Assembly (NCBI RefSeq): GCF_025464835.1 | Contig: NZ_JAODMP010000066.1 | Coordinates: forward strand, 1 to 42,999 | From: Mycetocola sp. | GTDB lineage: Bacteria > Actinomycetota > Actinomycetes > Actinomycetales > Microbacteriaceae | Direction: 5' to 3' | DNA: 42,999 nt | In this document: positions 1 to 7,610 of the stretch, piece after piece | Layout: the number at the start of each line of letters is the position of its first letter | How positions within the stretch are numbered: position 1 is the first letter of the stretch | Made by a program: the position numbers and the translations under genes | The notes under the pieces: generated by a model | The model's database searches: none | What the model was told of the DNA's origin: nothing | What the model saw: the letters and a program-made list of their open reading frames with translations, nothing else

Positions 1-4
1 TTTG

Positions 5-78
5 TTGCGGGGGCAGGATTTGAACCTACGACCTCTGGGTTATGAGCCCAGCGAGCTACCGAACTGCTCCACCCCGCG
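5..78 (-). tRNA. initiator tRNA-fMet (CAT anticodon)
   Basis: Read on the minus strand, the segment folds as a complete tRNA with a CAT anticodon. The acceptor arm starts CGCGGGG and closes with CCCCGCA, so position 1 (C) faces position 72 (A) unpaired; this C1-A72 mismatch is the bacterial initiator hallmark. The anticodon stem carries three consecutive G-C pairs (GGG/CCC), the second initiator hallmark. The T arm contains GGTTCAAATCC. The discriminator base is A, and the following bases are CAA, so the 3' CCA is not encoded. It starts all protein synthesis as formyl-Met-tRNA. Confidence 0.95.
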
Positions 79-89
79 GCACAAGAAGT

Positions 90-95
90 ACTCTA
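90..95 (-). promoter_or_regulatory. putative -10 element of the tRNA-fMet gene
   Basis: TAGAGT on the minus strand lies 11 bases before the mature 5' end of the tRNA, matching the TANNNT form seen at other genes here. I see no convincing -35 element. Inference from spacing only. Confidence 0.35.
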
Positions 96-178
96 GCACG
101 GGAACGGATGGGGGGCGAATCGGCGAGTCCGGCGAGGTCGCCGAAGGCATGCGACGGTTCCAGGACGCAGAGAAAGCG

Positions 179-531
179 TCAGAGATATCGCCGACGCAGC
201 TCGGCGACCTCGTCGGGGTCCAGCGTCCGTGCGGGCCGTCCGCTGAGAAAGACATGCAGGCGCGCCGTCTCCTCGATCTCTTCGGCAGCAGCTGCGGCCG
301 ATTCCAGGGTCACCGCGGAGACCAGGGAACCGTGGTTGGCGAGCAGCAGGGACCGGGAATCGCGCGCGGCATCGGCAATGGCCAAGGCAAGGCCCCTGTC
401 GCCCGGCGGAAAGTACGGGATGCGACGCTGCTCTTCGGCTGGTTCTAGCTCGACAGCGCGATGGGGCGGCATCGCCTCCGGCTTCTGCTCGGAGGCCGGT
501 GCCGCCCTCTCCGTATTGCCGTGGGCTGGGC
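179..531 (-). pseudogene. class II aldolase C-terminal remnant
   Basis: Only about the last 90-110 codons of a class II aldolase/adducin-type protein survive. The readable part begins near IPYFPPGDRGL, continues through LLLANHGSLV and EEIEETARL, and ends naturally at RRRYL before TGA. This pattern resembles the C-terminal half of 3-oxo-tetronate 4-phosphate decarboxylases and fuculose-phosphate aldolases, which are normally about 210-220 residues. The N-terminal half, with most zinc ligands, is missing. Upstream the sequence runs, in a different frame, into the front of a methyltransferase gene, so this looks like one side of a deletion scar. The upstream limit is approximate. It is unlikely to be a functional enzyme. 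Family assignment is from remembered motifs. Confidence 0.7.
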
Positions 532-942
532 ATGTCTGGCGTCGTAGAGGTTCGATGCGAGAAAGCGGGTCTGCTCTTCCAAGCCAAGCTCCTGAGCGAG
601 CGTGGGCGCCTGCCGGGTCGCAGCCACCGAGAAGTCCAGTCCGAGAACGGATGCCCCACGCTGGGCAAGTGTCAGCGCGTCCGCGCCGAAATCGCATCGC
701 AGGTGCAGCACACGTTTGCCGGACAGGTCAGACCGTTTGTCCGCACCTGGCAACAGCTGGGAGAGTTCTGCCTCGTCGACCCGGGTGAGCCGTCCGGCGC
801 CCGCCCGCAGCTGCCCCTGATCGTCGAAGGCACTGAACATGTGGATGAGGACCCGTTCGTCCCAGTGCGCTCGGTTGGCGTCGAGCCACTCGCCCGAACC
901 GAGGTCGACACCGCGTGGGGAGCCTGACGGAATCTCGGTCAC
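532..942 (-). pseudogene. SAM-dependent methyltransferase N-terminal remnant
   Basis: The reading starts at GTG (942) and gives about 135 residues of a class I methyltransferase. There is a typical N-terminus (EWLDANRAHWDERV), then the SAM-binding strand GKRVLHLRCDFGADALTLA, then an acidic strand end GLDFS. Similarity stops after ASNLYDA near position 535, before the usual catalytic and substrate half. The open frame continues to 445 as GC-rich nonsense (Arg/Pro-rich), while the aldolase remnant runs in another frame. A leaderless-type promoter is intact in front, so a truncated message is probably still made. Full-length relatives are roughly 250-280 residues. Alternative: a sequencing frameshift, but that would not explain two unrelated half genes. 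Confidence 0.7.
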
Positions 943-949
943 GCGCCCC

Positions 950-955
950 ACGCTA
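950..955 (-). promoter_or_regulatory. -10 element of the methyltransferase remnant
   Basis: TAGCGT on the minus strand is followed by 7 bases and then the GTG at 942, with no Shine-Dalgarno sequence. This is the same layout as other leaderless starts in this window. It lies just beyond the stop codon of the UPF0182 gene. Confidence 0.5.
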
Positions 956-964
956 CCGGGTCGG

Positions 965-3892
965 TCAGCGGTTGAGCAGCGCGAGTGCCCTGCCGAGAGC
1001 GTCATTGAGTCGTGCATCGGCTTCGCCGTACGCCGCCCAGTCGCCTTCGGCCAGTGCCGCGGACTTGTCGTCCATCGCGGTCTTCGCCTCGGCCAGGACA
1101 GCGCGCAGAGCCTGGTCGGCTGCGGGGTCACCGGTGCTCGGCTCGGTGGGCGTGGATGGCTCCGCGCCTGGCTCGGTCGGCTCTGTCGGCACCTCGGGGG
1201 CCGGCGTTCCGGTATCCGCTGTGTTTCCGTCGCCGGCATCAGCGCCCGAGTCACCGCCGAACAGCGAGTCAAGAGCCTGATCCAGGGTGTCCTCGAACGC
1301 GATCTGGTCGCCGAACGCCACAAGGACCTTCTGGAGCAGCGGGTAGCTCGTCTCACCGGTCGACTGCACGTACACCGGCTGAACGTAGAGCAGTCCGCCA
1401 CCGACCGGGAGCGTCAGCAGGTTGCCGTTGAGCACCTTCGACTGCCCCTGCTTCAGCAGGTTGATGAGTGAGGAGACTTCAGGGTCGGTGTTGAAAGCGT
1501 TTTGCACCTGCCCCGGGCCGGGAACCGTCACATCCTTCGGCAGGGTCAGCAGCCTGAGCTTGCCGTAACCATCTCCGGGTTTGCCCGACTCGGCACCGGC
1601 ATCCGCGTCCACTGCGAGATACCCGGTCAGCACGCTGGAGGCGCTGTCGCCCGTGCCCCGAGGAACGAATGTGGAATACAGCGAGAAGGTCGGCGCTTCC
1701 TGGCCAGGCATCTGCAGGGTCAGGTAGTACGGCGGTTGCAGAGCTGCCTCTGCGGCCTCGGACTGGGGGTCGGCCGGTGTCGACCAGGCGTCTGTCCGTG
1801 AGTAGAACTTGCCGGCATCCGTCACGTGGTACTGCCCGAGGATCTGGCGCTGTACCTTGAACAGGTCTCCCGGGTAGCGGACGTGGCTCATGAGCTCACC
1901 GCTCATCTCCGACATCGGCTTCAGGGTCGACGGGTAGATCTTCTGCCACGTCTTGAGGATGGCGTCGTCGGTGTCCCAGGCGTACAGGGTCACCGATCCG
2001 TCGTACGCGTCGACAGTGGCCTTCACCGAGTTGCGGATGTAGTTGATGTCGTCGAGCCCGAACCGCTGGTCGTTCGTCGCGGAGTCGGCGATCGCCGTGG
2101 AGAGGCCGACGGTGCGCGAATACGGGTAGGCGTCCGAGGTGGTGTACCCGTCCACGATCCACACCACACGGCCGTCGACGACGCTCGGGTACGGGTCGGA
2201 GTCGAGCGTCAGGTACGGCGCCACCTTCTTCACACGGGTCGCCGGGTCACGGTCGTACATGATCTGCGACTCGCTGGTGACATCGTCGGAGAGGAAGATC
2301 TGCTCCGACTGGAACTTCAGCGCGTACACGAGTTTGTTGAGCACCGAGTCCAGCTTGGGCCCGGCGTCGCCCTTGAACGTGTTGTACGTTTCGGATGCGC
2401 CGTCCTCGCCTGACGGGAAGTCGAGTTCAACAGGCTTGTTGCCCTTCGGGGCGCCGACGATGGAGTACTCAGGCGAGGCCTCACCGAAGTAGATGCGGGG
2501 CTCGAACTTGCCGAGCGCACCGGAGGTCGGGATGCCGGACTCGAGGAAGACCGGCTGCCCGTCGACCGAACGCTGGTTGCCGTATGCGGCGACGAGGCCG
2601 TAGCCGTGGGTGTACACGAACGTGTTGTTCACCCAGGTGTCATCGGGGTCCTGACGCAGCTCACGGAGCGCAACCACAGCGTCCTGGCTTTCTCCGTCGA
2701 CCTGGTAACGGTCGACGTCGAGAGTCGGCGCGAACGCGTAGTAGTTCTTGAATCGCTCGAGCTGAGAGATCGAGGGGCTGACGAGTGCCGGGTCGATGAT
2801 CCGAATGGATGCGGTCGTCTCGGCGTCTTCGCGGAGTGCGCCCGCCGTGGCATCCGTTGTCGCGTTGTACGGAATCTCCTCGAGGTCCGCGACGTCGTAT
2901 GCGTCACGGGTGAGGTCGATGTTCCGCTGGATGTACGGGGTTTCGAGCGACTTCGCGTTCGGGTCGACCTGGAAACGCTGCACGACCCACGGGTATGCGG
3001 TCCCGACCAGGAGGCCGGCGACGAGCAGGAGGGCCGTTCCGACGACGGGCAGCCGCCAGCGGCCGATGAACGCCGTGATGAGGAACAGCACGGCGACGAG
3101 CGTGGCGATACCGGCGAGGATGACCCGGCCAGGGATCGTGGCGTTGTCGTCTGTGTAGTTGACCCCGGTGATCAGGTCACCGGTCTGGTTCAGCGTCACG
3201 TATTGGTCGAGCCAGATCGACACCGCCTGAAGCGCGATGTACAGCGCGGCGAGGATGGCGATCTGAATGCGGGCTGCCTTCGAGATGCGCAGCTCGTGGC
3301 CGGTGACTCGGATCGAACCGTACAGGTAGGTGACGGCGATGGTCAGCAGCGTCGCGAGGAGGATGACGGCGGAGGCGAAGCCGACGAGGCCACGGAAGAA
3401 CGGCAGCTCGAAGAAGTAGAACGAGACGTCGAGCCCGAACTGCGGGTCGACGTTACCGACGGGCGTGCGGTTCAGCCACATCAGAACGACTTCCCAGCGG
3501 GTCGCCGCGGCGAACCCTGCGAAGAGGCCGAGCACGACGGGGATGCCATAGGTGGCCAGGCGGCGCAGCGGCTCCACAAGTTCCTGGTACCGATCCAGCT
3601 GGCTGCTGAGCTTCGCGTACACGGGACGCAGACGGTACGCAAGCATGATGCTTGCCCAGACCGGGAGAGCCATCCCGAAAAAACCGATGACGAACATGAC
3701 GCCGGAGGCGATCCACTGGGTGGTCAGCACGGTGGCGAAGCCGAGCTGTTCGAACCAGAGGAAGTCCGAGTACAACCCGGCGAAGATGAAGAACGCGACG
3801 ACGAGCACGCCGACCACAGCTGCCGTGATGGCGAGCGGGGCTCTACTGCGGTTCGGTGCGGGACGGGCTGATGCTGATGGAGCGGATGTCAC
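965..3892 (-). CDS. UPF0182 family large membrane protein
   Basis: A 975-residue protein of the UPF0182 family, which is widespread in actinobacteria; its molecular function is not established. The first 310 or so residues hold about seven hydrophobic segments (for example near residues 20-42, 55-80, 108-130, 165-190 and 255-310). They are followed by a large, probably extracytoplasmic domain of about 560 residues containing PYIQRNIDLTRDAY and NYYAFAPTLDVDRY. The C-terminus (about 875-945) is an acidic Pro/Thr/Glu/Gly-rich linker followed by a short predicted helix, QALRAVLAEAKTAM onward, also usual for the family. The start is GTG with a weak AGAGG seven bases upstream. The gene order with the PDZ protease and DUF2342 genes matches the M. 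tuberculosis Rv3193c-Rv3195 region as I recall it. Confidence 0.9.
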   Translation of the reverse strand: MTSAPSASARPAPNRSRAPLAITAAVVGVLVVAFFIFAGLYSDFLWFEQLGFATVLTTQWIASGVMFVIGFFGMALPVWASIMLAYRLRPVYAKLSSQLDRYQELVEPLRRLATYGIPVVLGLFAGFAAATRWEVVLMWLNRTPVGNVDPQFGLDVSFYFFELPFFRGLVGFASAVILLATLLTIAVTYLYGSIRVTGHELRISKAARIQIAILAALYIALQAVSIWLDQYVTLNQTGDLITGVNYTDDNATIPGRVILAGIATLVAVLFLITAFIGRWRLPVVGTALLLVAGLLVGTAYPWVVQRFQVDPNAKSLETPYIQRNIDLTRDAYDVADLEEIPYNATTDATAGALREDAETTASIRIIDPALVSPSISQLERFKNYYAFAPTLDVDRYQVDGESQDAVVALRELRQDPDDTWVNNTFVYTHGYGLVAAYGNQRSVDGQPVFLESGIPTSGALGKFEPRIYFGEASPEYSIVGAPKGNKPVELDFPSGEDGASETYNTFKGDAGPKLDSVLNKLVYALKFQSEQIFLSDDVTSESQIMYDRDPATRVKKVAPYLTLDSDPYPSVVDGRVVWIVDGYTTSDAYPYSRTVGLSTAIADSATNDQRFGLDDINYIRNSVKATVDAYDGSVTLYAWDTDDAILKTWQKIYPSTLKPMSEMSGELMSHVRYPGDLFKVQRQILGQYHVTDAGKFYSRTDAWSTPADPQSEAAEAALQPPYYLTLQMPGQEAPTFSLYSTFVPRGTGDSASSVLTGYLAVDADAGAESGKPGDGYGKLRLLTLPKDVTVPGPGQVQNAFNTDPEVSSLINLLKQGQSKVLNGNLLTLPVGGGLLYVQPVYVQSTGETSYPLLQKVLVAFGDQIAFEDTLDQALDSLFGGDSGADAGDGNTADTGTPAPEVPTEPTEPGAEPSTPTEPSTGDPAADQALRAVLAEAKTAMDDKSAALAEGDWAAYGEADARLNDALGRALALLNR

Positions 3893-3926
3893 GTGTGGCC
3901 TCTGTCAATTTTCGGGTTCTGTCACA

Positions 3927-3932
3927 AGTCTA
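3927..3932 (-). promoter_or_regulatory. putative -10 element for the UPF0182 gene
   Basis: TAGACT on the minus strand lies 34 bases before the GTG start, in the 68-bp gap behind the PDZ protease gene. No clear -35. The gene may instead, or also, be read through from the protease gene. Confidence 0.3.
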
Positions 3933-3960
3933 TGGGGCACAGAGCGTTACTGGCTGGGAG

Positions 3961-5130
3961 CTAGCCCGCTGCCTCCGCCAGTTCACATGAGGCGAGCGCG
4001 TCGATCCCTTTGGAACTGGCGACAGCATCCAGTGCGGCCAGCGCATCGTCGAGCGTTGCGACGCTGAGAACGCGGATGCCGTCCGGCACGTGCCCGACGA
4101 CTTCGTTGCAGTTCGCCTCAGGCGCGAGGAAGTATTCCGCGCCGGCGTCGACAGCTCCGTAGAGCTTCTGCCGGATGCCGCCGATCGGTCCGACAACGCC
4201 TTCAGCGTCGATCGTTCCGGTTCCCGCAACCTGTTCCCCGCCGTTGAGCGCACCGGGGGTCATCTTGTCGATGATGCCGAGGGCGAACATCATGCCGGCA
4301 CTCGGCCCGCCGACGTTGTCGAGCTGGATCGTGACGTCGACGGGAAAGTCGTAGAGAACCTTCGTAGCGACGCCGATGATGCTCGTGCTTTCGCCGTCGG
4401 CCGCCGTCGCGTCCACCGGAGTGATCGACACGGTGGTCGGCACCCCGGCGCGCGCCACCTCGAACACGGCCGCCGACTGGGTGCCGTTCTCAGCGATCGC
4501 CTTTCGGAGGGACACCAGATCGGAGACGGCGACATCGTTGACCGCGAGGATCTCATCGTCGACCTTGAGCTTGCCGTCTGCCGGCGCACCGTCGGCGACC
4601 TGGCCGACGGCGAGCTGCGCGGGGAACTCGTAGTCGAGTTCGGTCAGGGCCGCGGCGACGGCATCCTGCTGCGAATCGACCATCAGTGCCGCGTTCTCCG
4701 CTTCGCGTTCCTCTGTCGTCACACCTTCGGGGAACACCGACTCAACCGGGACGATCGCCTTACTGGGCGCGAACCAGGCGAGTGCCACTTCGAACCAGCT
4801 CGGCCGTTTCTCCCGGTTGCCGACCGCCTGAACGGTGAGCATGTCGAGCGACCCGCTGGTTTCGTAGGTCTTGGCATCTTTCACCGTCACCAGCGGGACT
4901 TCCTTGTCCTTGATCGTGACCGAACCCAGCGTGTTGAACACCGGCCCTGGCTGCTGGATGACGTACGGAGACGGCCAGAAGGAGAGCCCGAGGAGGATCA
5001 CGACAGACACGGCGAGCGCCAGCCAGCCGCGGTTACGACGCCGGCGAGCCGACTCCATCCCCGCGATGTCGGCCTCTGTGTACAGCGCCTGGGCTCCGGG
5101 TTGGGGCGGGTGTTCGAGAAACAGACTCAT
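3961..5130 (-). CDS. PDZ and Lon-type (S16) membrane-anchored serine protease, YlbL-like
   Basis: A 389-residue protein with one N-terminal membrane anchor (about 35-53), a PDZ-like region (about 185-240, with the core DDEILAVNDVAV) and a C-terminal Lon-type protease domain (about 255-370). The catalytic pair can be placed: Ser277 in NVGGPSAGMMF and Lys332 in GGIRQKLYGAVDAG. Family proteases act on membrane or secreted proteins; the substrate here is unknown. I start it at ATG 5130 because GAAAGG sits 5 bases upstream; an in-frame codon at 5163 has no such signal. It is transcribed towards the UPF0182 gene with a 68-bp gap, matching the Rv3194c-Rv3193c pair in mycobacteria. Confidence 0.9.
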   Translation of the reverse strand: MSLFLEHPPQPGAQALYTEADIAGMESARRRRNRGWLALAVSVVILLGLSFWPSPYVIQQPGPVFNTLGSVTIKDKEVPLVTVKDAKTYETSGSLDMLTVQAVGNREKRPSWFEVALAWFAPSKAIVPVESVFPEGVTTEEREAENAALMVDSQQDAVAAALTELDYEFPAQLAVGQVADGAPADGKLKVDDEILAVNDVAVSDLVSLRKAIAENGTQSAAVFEVARAGVPTTVSITPVDATAADGESTSIIGVATKVLYDFPVDVTIQLDNVGGPSAGMMFALGIIDKMTPGALNGGEQVAGTGTIDAEGVVGPIGGIRQKLYGAVDAGAEYFLAPEANCNEVVGHVPDGIRVLSVATLDDALAALDAVASSKGIDALASCELAEAAG

Positions 5131-5247
5131 CGTGCCTTTCGGGTGTTCGCGGCGGGCGGACACCTGCCACGGGCAGCCACGCGAATCTCAGAGGATCAAC
5201 GACTAGCGTAGATCCCGCAACCGAATGCTGTCTGAAAGGTGGCCTCT

Positions 5248-6609
5248 GTGCCCGACGAATCCGACAAAAACCCCGAGGACGAGTTCCGTGACATGCTGCG
5301 GCAGTTTCTCGCGGGCAACGCGGGCATCGACCCAAGCCAGCTCGCCGGCGCGGCGGGCCTTCCGGGTGACCCCGCCTCGGTCAACGCCATGATCAGCCAG
5401 CTCCGGAACGCTCTGCAGGGTGCCGGTGATGGCAAGATCAACTGGCAGGCCGCCACCGACCAGGCTGTCACCCTCGCCACGAACGACGCTGTTCCCGCGA
5501 GCACCCAGCAGCGGGCGGCGCTGGACCAGGCCTTCTCGGTCGCCGCGCTGTGGCTCGACGATGTGACGGGCATCAGCGAGTTGACGAACGTGCCGCGGCT
5601 TCTCACCAGGGCCGAGTGGGCGCGCGCGACCATGCCCGTGTGGAGTCAGCTCGCCGAACCGGTTGCGACGAGTATTTCGGATGCTCTCACCGGTGTTCTC
5701 CGCGACCAGGCCCCCGAAGAGTTCCAGGGCATGGTCGAAAACGCCGGCGCACTCCTCAGGAGCATCGGCGGCGCCTTGTTCGCCATGCAGCTCGGACAGG
5801 TCGTTGGGCAGCTCTCCACCGAGGTGGTCTCGGGAGGCGACATCGGCATCCCCCTGCTCGATGACAACCAGGCGGCCATCCTGCCGCAGAACGCGACCGC
5901 GTTCGGCGAGGGGCTCGACATACCTGACGACCAGGTTCAGTTGTACCTCGCGGTTCGCGAGATCGCCCACGCCCGCCTGTTCCGGCACGCACGCTGGCTG
6001 CGCCTGCACCTCATCTCGTCGATCACCGAGTTCGCGCGTGGCATCCGGATCGACACCGACCGGCTCGAGAGCCTCGCCGCGAGCTTCGACCCGTCCAACC
6101 CTGAGGAACTGCGCCAGGCGATGGTCGACGGCTCCCTGATCCCGCCGAAGACGGATGCCCAGCTGGGCACGCTCGCACGTCTGGAGACCACCCTCGCCCT
6201 GGTCGAAGGCTGGGTCGATGTCGTGACCGCTCGCGCGTCATCGCGGCTCCCCAAGGCCGACGCGATCGCCGAGACGGTTCGCCGTCGGCGTGCGACGGGC
6301 GGGCCGGCCGAGTCGGCGTTCTCCACGCTCGTCGGTCTTGAGCTCCGGCCCCGCCGGCTCCGGGAGGCGGCGTCGATGTGGCAGCAGATCACGGACGCCG
6401 TCGGCGACGAGGGGCGCGACGCCCTCTGGGCGCACCCCGATGTCCTTCCGACCGGTGAGGACATCGACGACCCGGCTGCGCTCATTGCGCGCCTGGAAGC
6501 GCGTGCCCGTGGTGAGGTTCCCGAGCCTGACGATTTCGACACGGCTCTCGAGGACCTGCTCCGCGGCGAGAACGGCCCCTCGAAGGACGACACGCCGCCG
6601 GTGGTCTGA
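5248..6609 (+). CDS. DUF2342 zinc-dependent metalloprotease-like protein
   Basis: About 453 residues, cytoplasmic, with no membrane segment. It matches the actinobacterial DUF2342 family, annotated as putative hydrolase or zinc-dependent metalloprotease. The signature EIAHARLFRHARWLR lies at about 238-252, where His241, His247 and Glu238 are the plausible metal or catalytic residues. Actual protease activity has not been shown for the family as far as I know. Start chosen at GTG 5248: GAAAGG ends 8 bases before it, whereas the GTG at 5239 overlaps that Shine-Dalgarno sequence. The gene is divergent from the PDZ protease and corresponds to Rv3195 by position. The Asp/Glu-rich C-terminus (DDPAALIARLEAR, then an acidic tail) looks disordered. 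Confidence 0.85.
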   Translation: MPDESDKNPEDEFRDMLRQFLAGNAGIDPSQLAGAAGLPGDPASVNAMISQLRNALQGAGDGKINWQAATDQAVTLATNDAVPASTQQRAALDQAFSVAALWLDDVTGISELTNVPRLLTRAEWARATMPVWSQLAEPVATSISDALTGVLRDQAPEEFQGMVENAGALLRSIGGALFAMQLGQVVGQLSTEVVSGGDIGIPLLDDNQAAILPQNATAFGEGLDIPDDQVQLYLAVREIAHARLFRHARWLRLHLISSITEFARGIRIDTDRLESLAASFDPSNPEELRQAMVDGSLIPPKTDAQLGTLARLETTLALVEGWVDVVTARASSRLPKADAIAETVRRRRATGGPAESAFSTLVGLELRPRRLREAASMWQQITDAVGDEGRDALWAHPDVLPTGEDIDDPAALIARLEARARGEVPEPDDFDTALEDLLRGENGPSKDDTPPVV

Positions 6610-6779
6610 CCCGGGCTTCGCGCCAACGGCGTGGCGTGGTGAGGGCTCCCGAGTTGTGACAGCGGCAACAACCATTCCGGACCCCTCACGCATCCGGAAC
6701 GACATCGGGGAACGACCACCGAATCCCGCGCTGTGGATAACCCGCACGCTTGACCGGTGCGTACGGCATGATCTCCGGC

Positions 6780-7610
6780 ATGATCCTCCGTCTCGATCCC
6801 CGCTACCCGGTCGTCTGGCGGACGACCACATCACTGCAGATCGGCGCGGAGCATCCGATCGCGCGGCTCGACGCGGTCACGCCGGCCGTTGAGCACCTGC
6901 TCGGCGCGGTGATGGCGGGCACCAGCCGGGGCCAGCTCGACCGGCTGGCGGCACGTGTCGGCGCCCGGCCGTCAGAGGTTGCTCGGTTCCTCGCCGACAT
7001 CACCCCGGCGCTGACCGCCCCGGAGACGTCCACCGGGAAGCCGGCCTGGATCGTCGACGGTAACGGCACGACGGCCGACGGCATCCGTTCTCTTCTGCGT
7101 TCCTCCGAGTTCCCCGAGGCCGGCCACACGATGCGGCCAGGCGTCGCCGTGCTCGTCGCTACCCACGTCATCGATCCGCGGCGATACGTCCGCTGGCTCA
7201 GCCTCGACATTCCCCACCTTGCGGTGGTCTACACCGACATCGGTGTGCAGATCGGCCCGCTCGTGGAGCCGGGCGCCGGCCCGTGCCTGCACTGCCTGGC
7301 TCGGGAACGCACCGACGCGGATGCCGCGTGGCCGGTGATGGCGTCGCAGCTTCTGGGCCAACCGTCGCTGGCGGAGCAGGAACCGCTCATCAGCGAGGTC
7401 AGAGCACGGGTGGCCAGGATCGTGACGGCGCGACTCGGGAACGGGTCAAACGACCTCGTCTCGGCGTCGCTCAGGATCGACGGGTTCCGGGTGTCTGGGA
7501 GCCTGACCGCGCACCGGCCACACCCGGATTGCGGATGCCGATCTCTGTCAGGAAACGGGATCGCTCCCGCGGCTGCGGGGAACGCCCCGAGTGCTCCGCC
7601 CATGACATGA
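6780..7610 (+). CDS. stand-alone TOMM cyclodehydratase-like (ocin-ThiF type) protein
   Basis: About 276 residues, resembling the 'bacteriocin biosynthesis cyclodehydratase domain' group, which is related to E1-like partners of YcaO enzymes that make azoles in peptides. Recognisable parts are an N-terminal winged-helix-like region, VVYTDIGVQIGPLVEPGAGPCLHCL near 150-172, and HPDCGC near the C-terminus. The CxxC and CGC cysteines would form one zinc site. No YcaO protein, dehydrogenase or precursor peptide is nearby, and an equivalent orphan occupies this place in mycobacteria (Rv3196), so I infer a housekeeping role. The start is uncertain: ATG 6780, ATG 6768 and TTG 6750 are all in frame and none has a good Shine-Dalgarno sequence. 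Its last 140 bp overlap the end of the convergent helicase gene. Confidence 0.65.
   Translation: MILRLDPRYPVVWRTTTSLQIGAEHPIARLDAVTPAVEHLLGAVMAGTSRGQLDRLAARVGARPSEVARFLADITPALTAPETSTGKPAWIVDGNGTTADGIRSLLRSSEFPEAGHTMRPGVAVLVATHVIDPRRYVRWLSLDIPHLAVVYTDIGVQIGPLVEPGAGPCLHCLARERTDADAAWPVMASQLLGQPSLAEQEPLISEVRARVARIVTARLGNGSNDLVSASLRIDGFRVSGSLTAHRPHPDCGCRSLSGNGIAPAAAGNAPSAPPMT

Noticed and set aside
445-1401. A 318-codon minus-strand open frame covering the methyltransferase start
   Set aside because: Only the part downstream of GTG 942 has protein-like sequence. The part above it is antisense to nothing useful and lies inside the UPF0182 gene, and the final 30 codons are frame-shifted filler.
2606-3871. 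A 421-codon plus-strand open frame
   Set aside because: It lies wholly opposite the UPF0182 gene and its product is an Arg/Glu/Asp-rich mirror typical of antisense frames in GC-rich DNA.
4090-5211. A 373-codon plus-strand open frame
   Set aside because: Antisense to the PDZ/Lon protease gene, whose catalytic motifs are clear on the other strand.
6780-7610. A TOMM/azole peptide gene cluster around the cyclodehydratase-like gene
   Set aside because: No YcaO protein, dehydrogenase, transporter or short precursor gene occurs in the neighbourhood; the genes on both sides are housekeeping.
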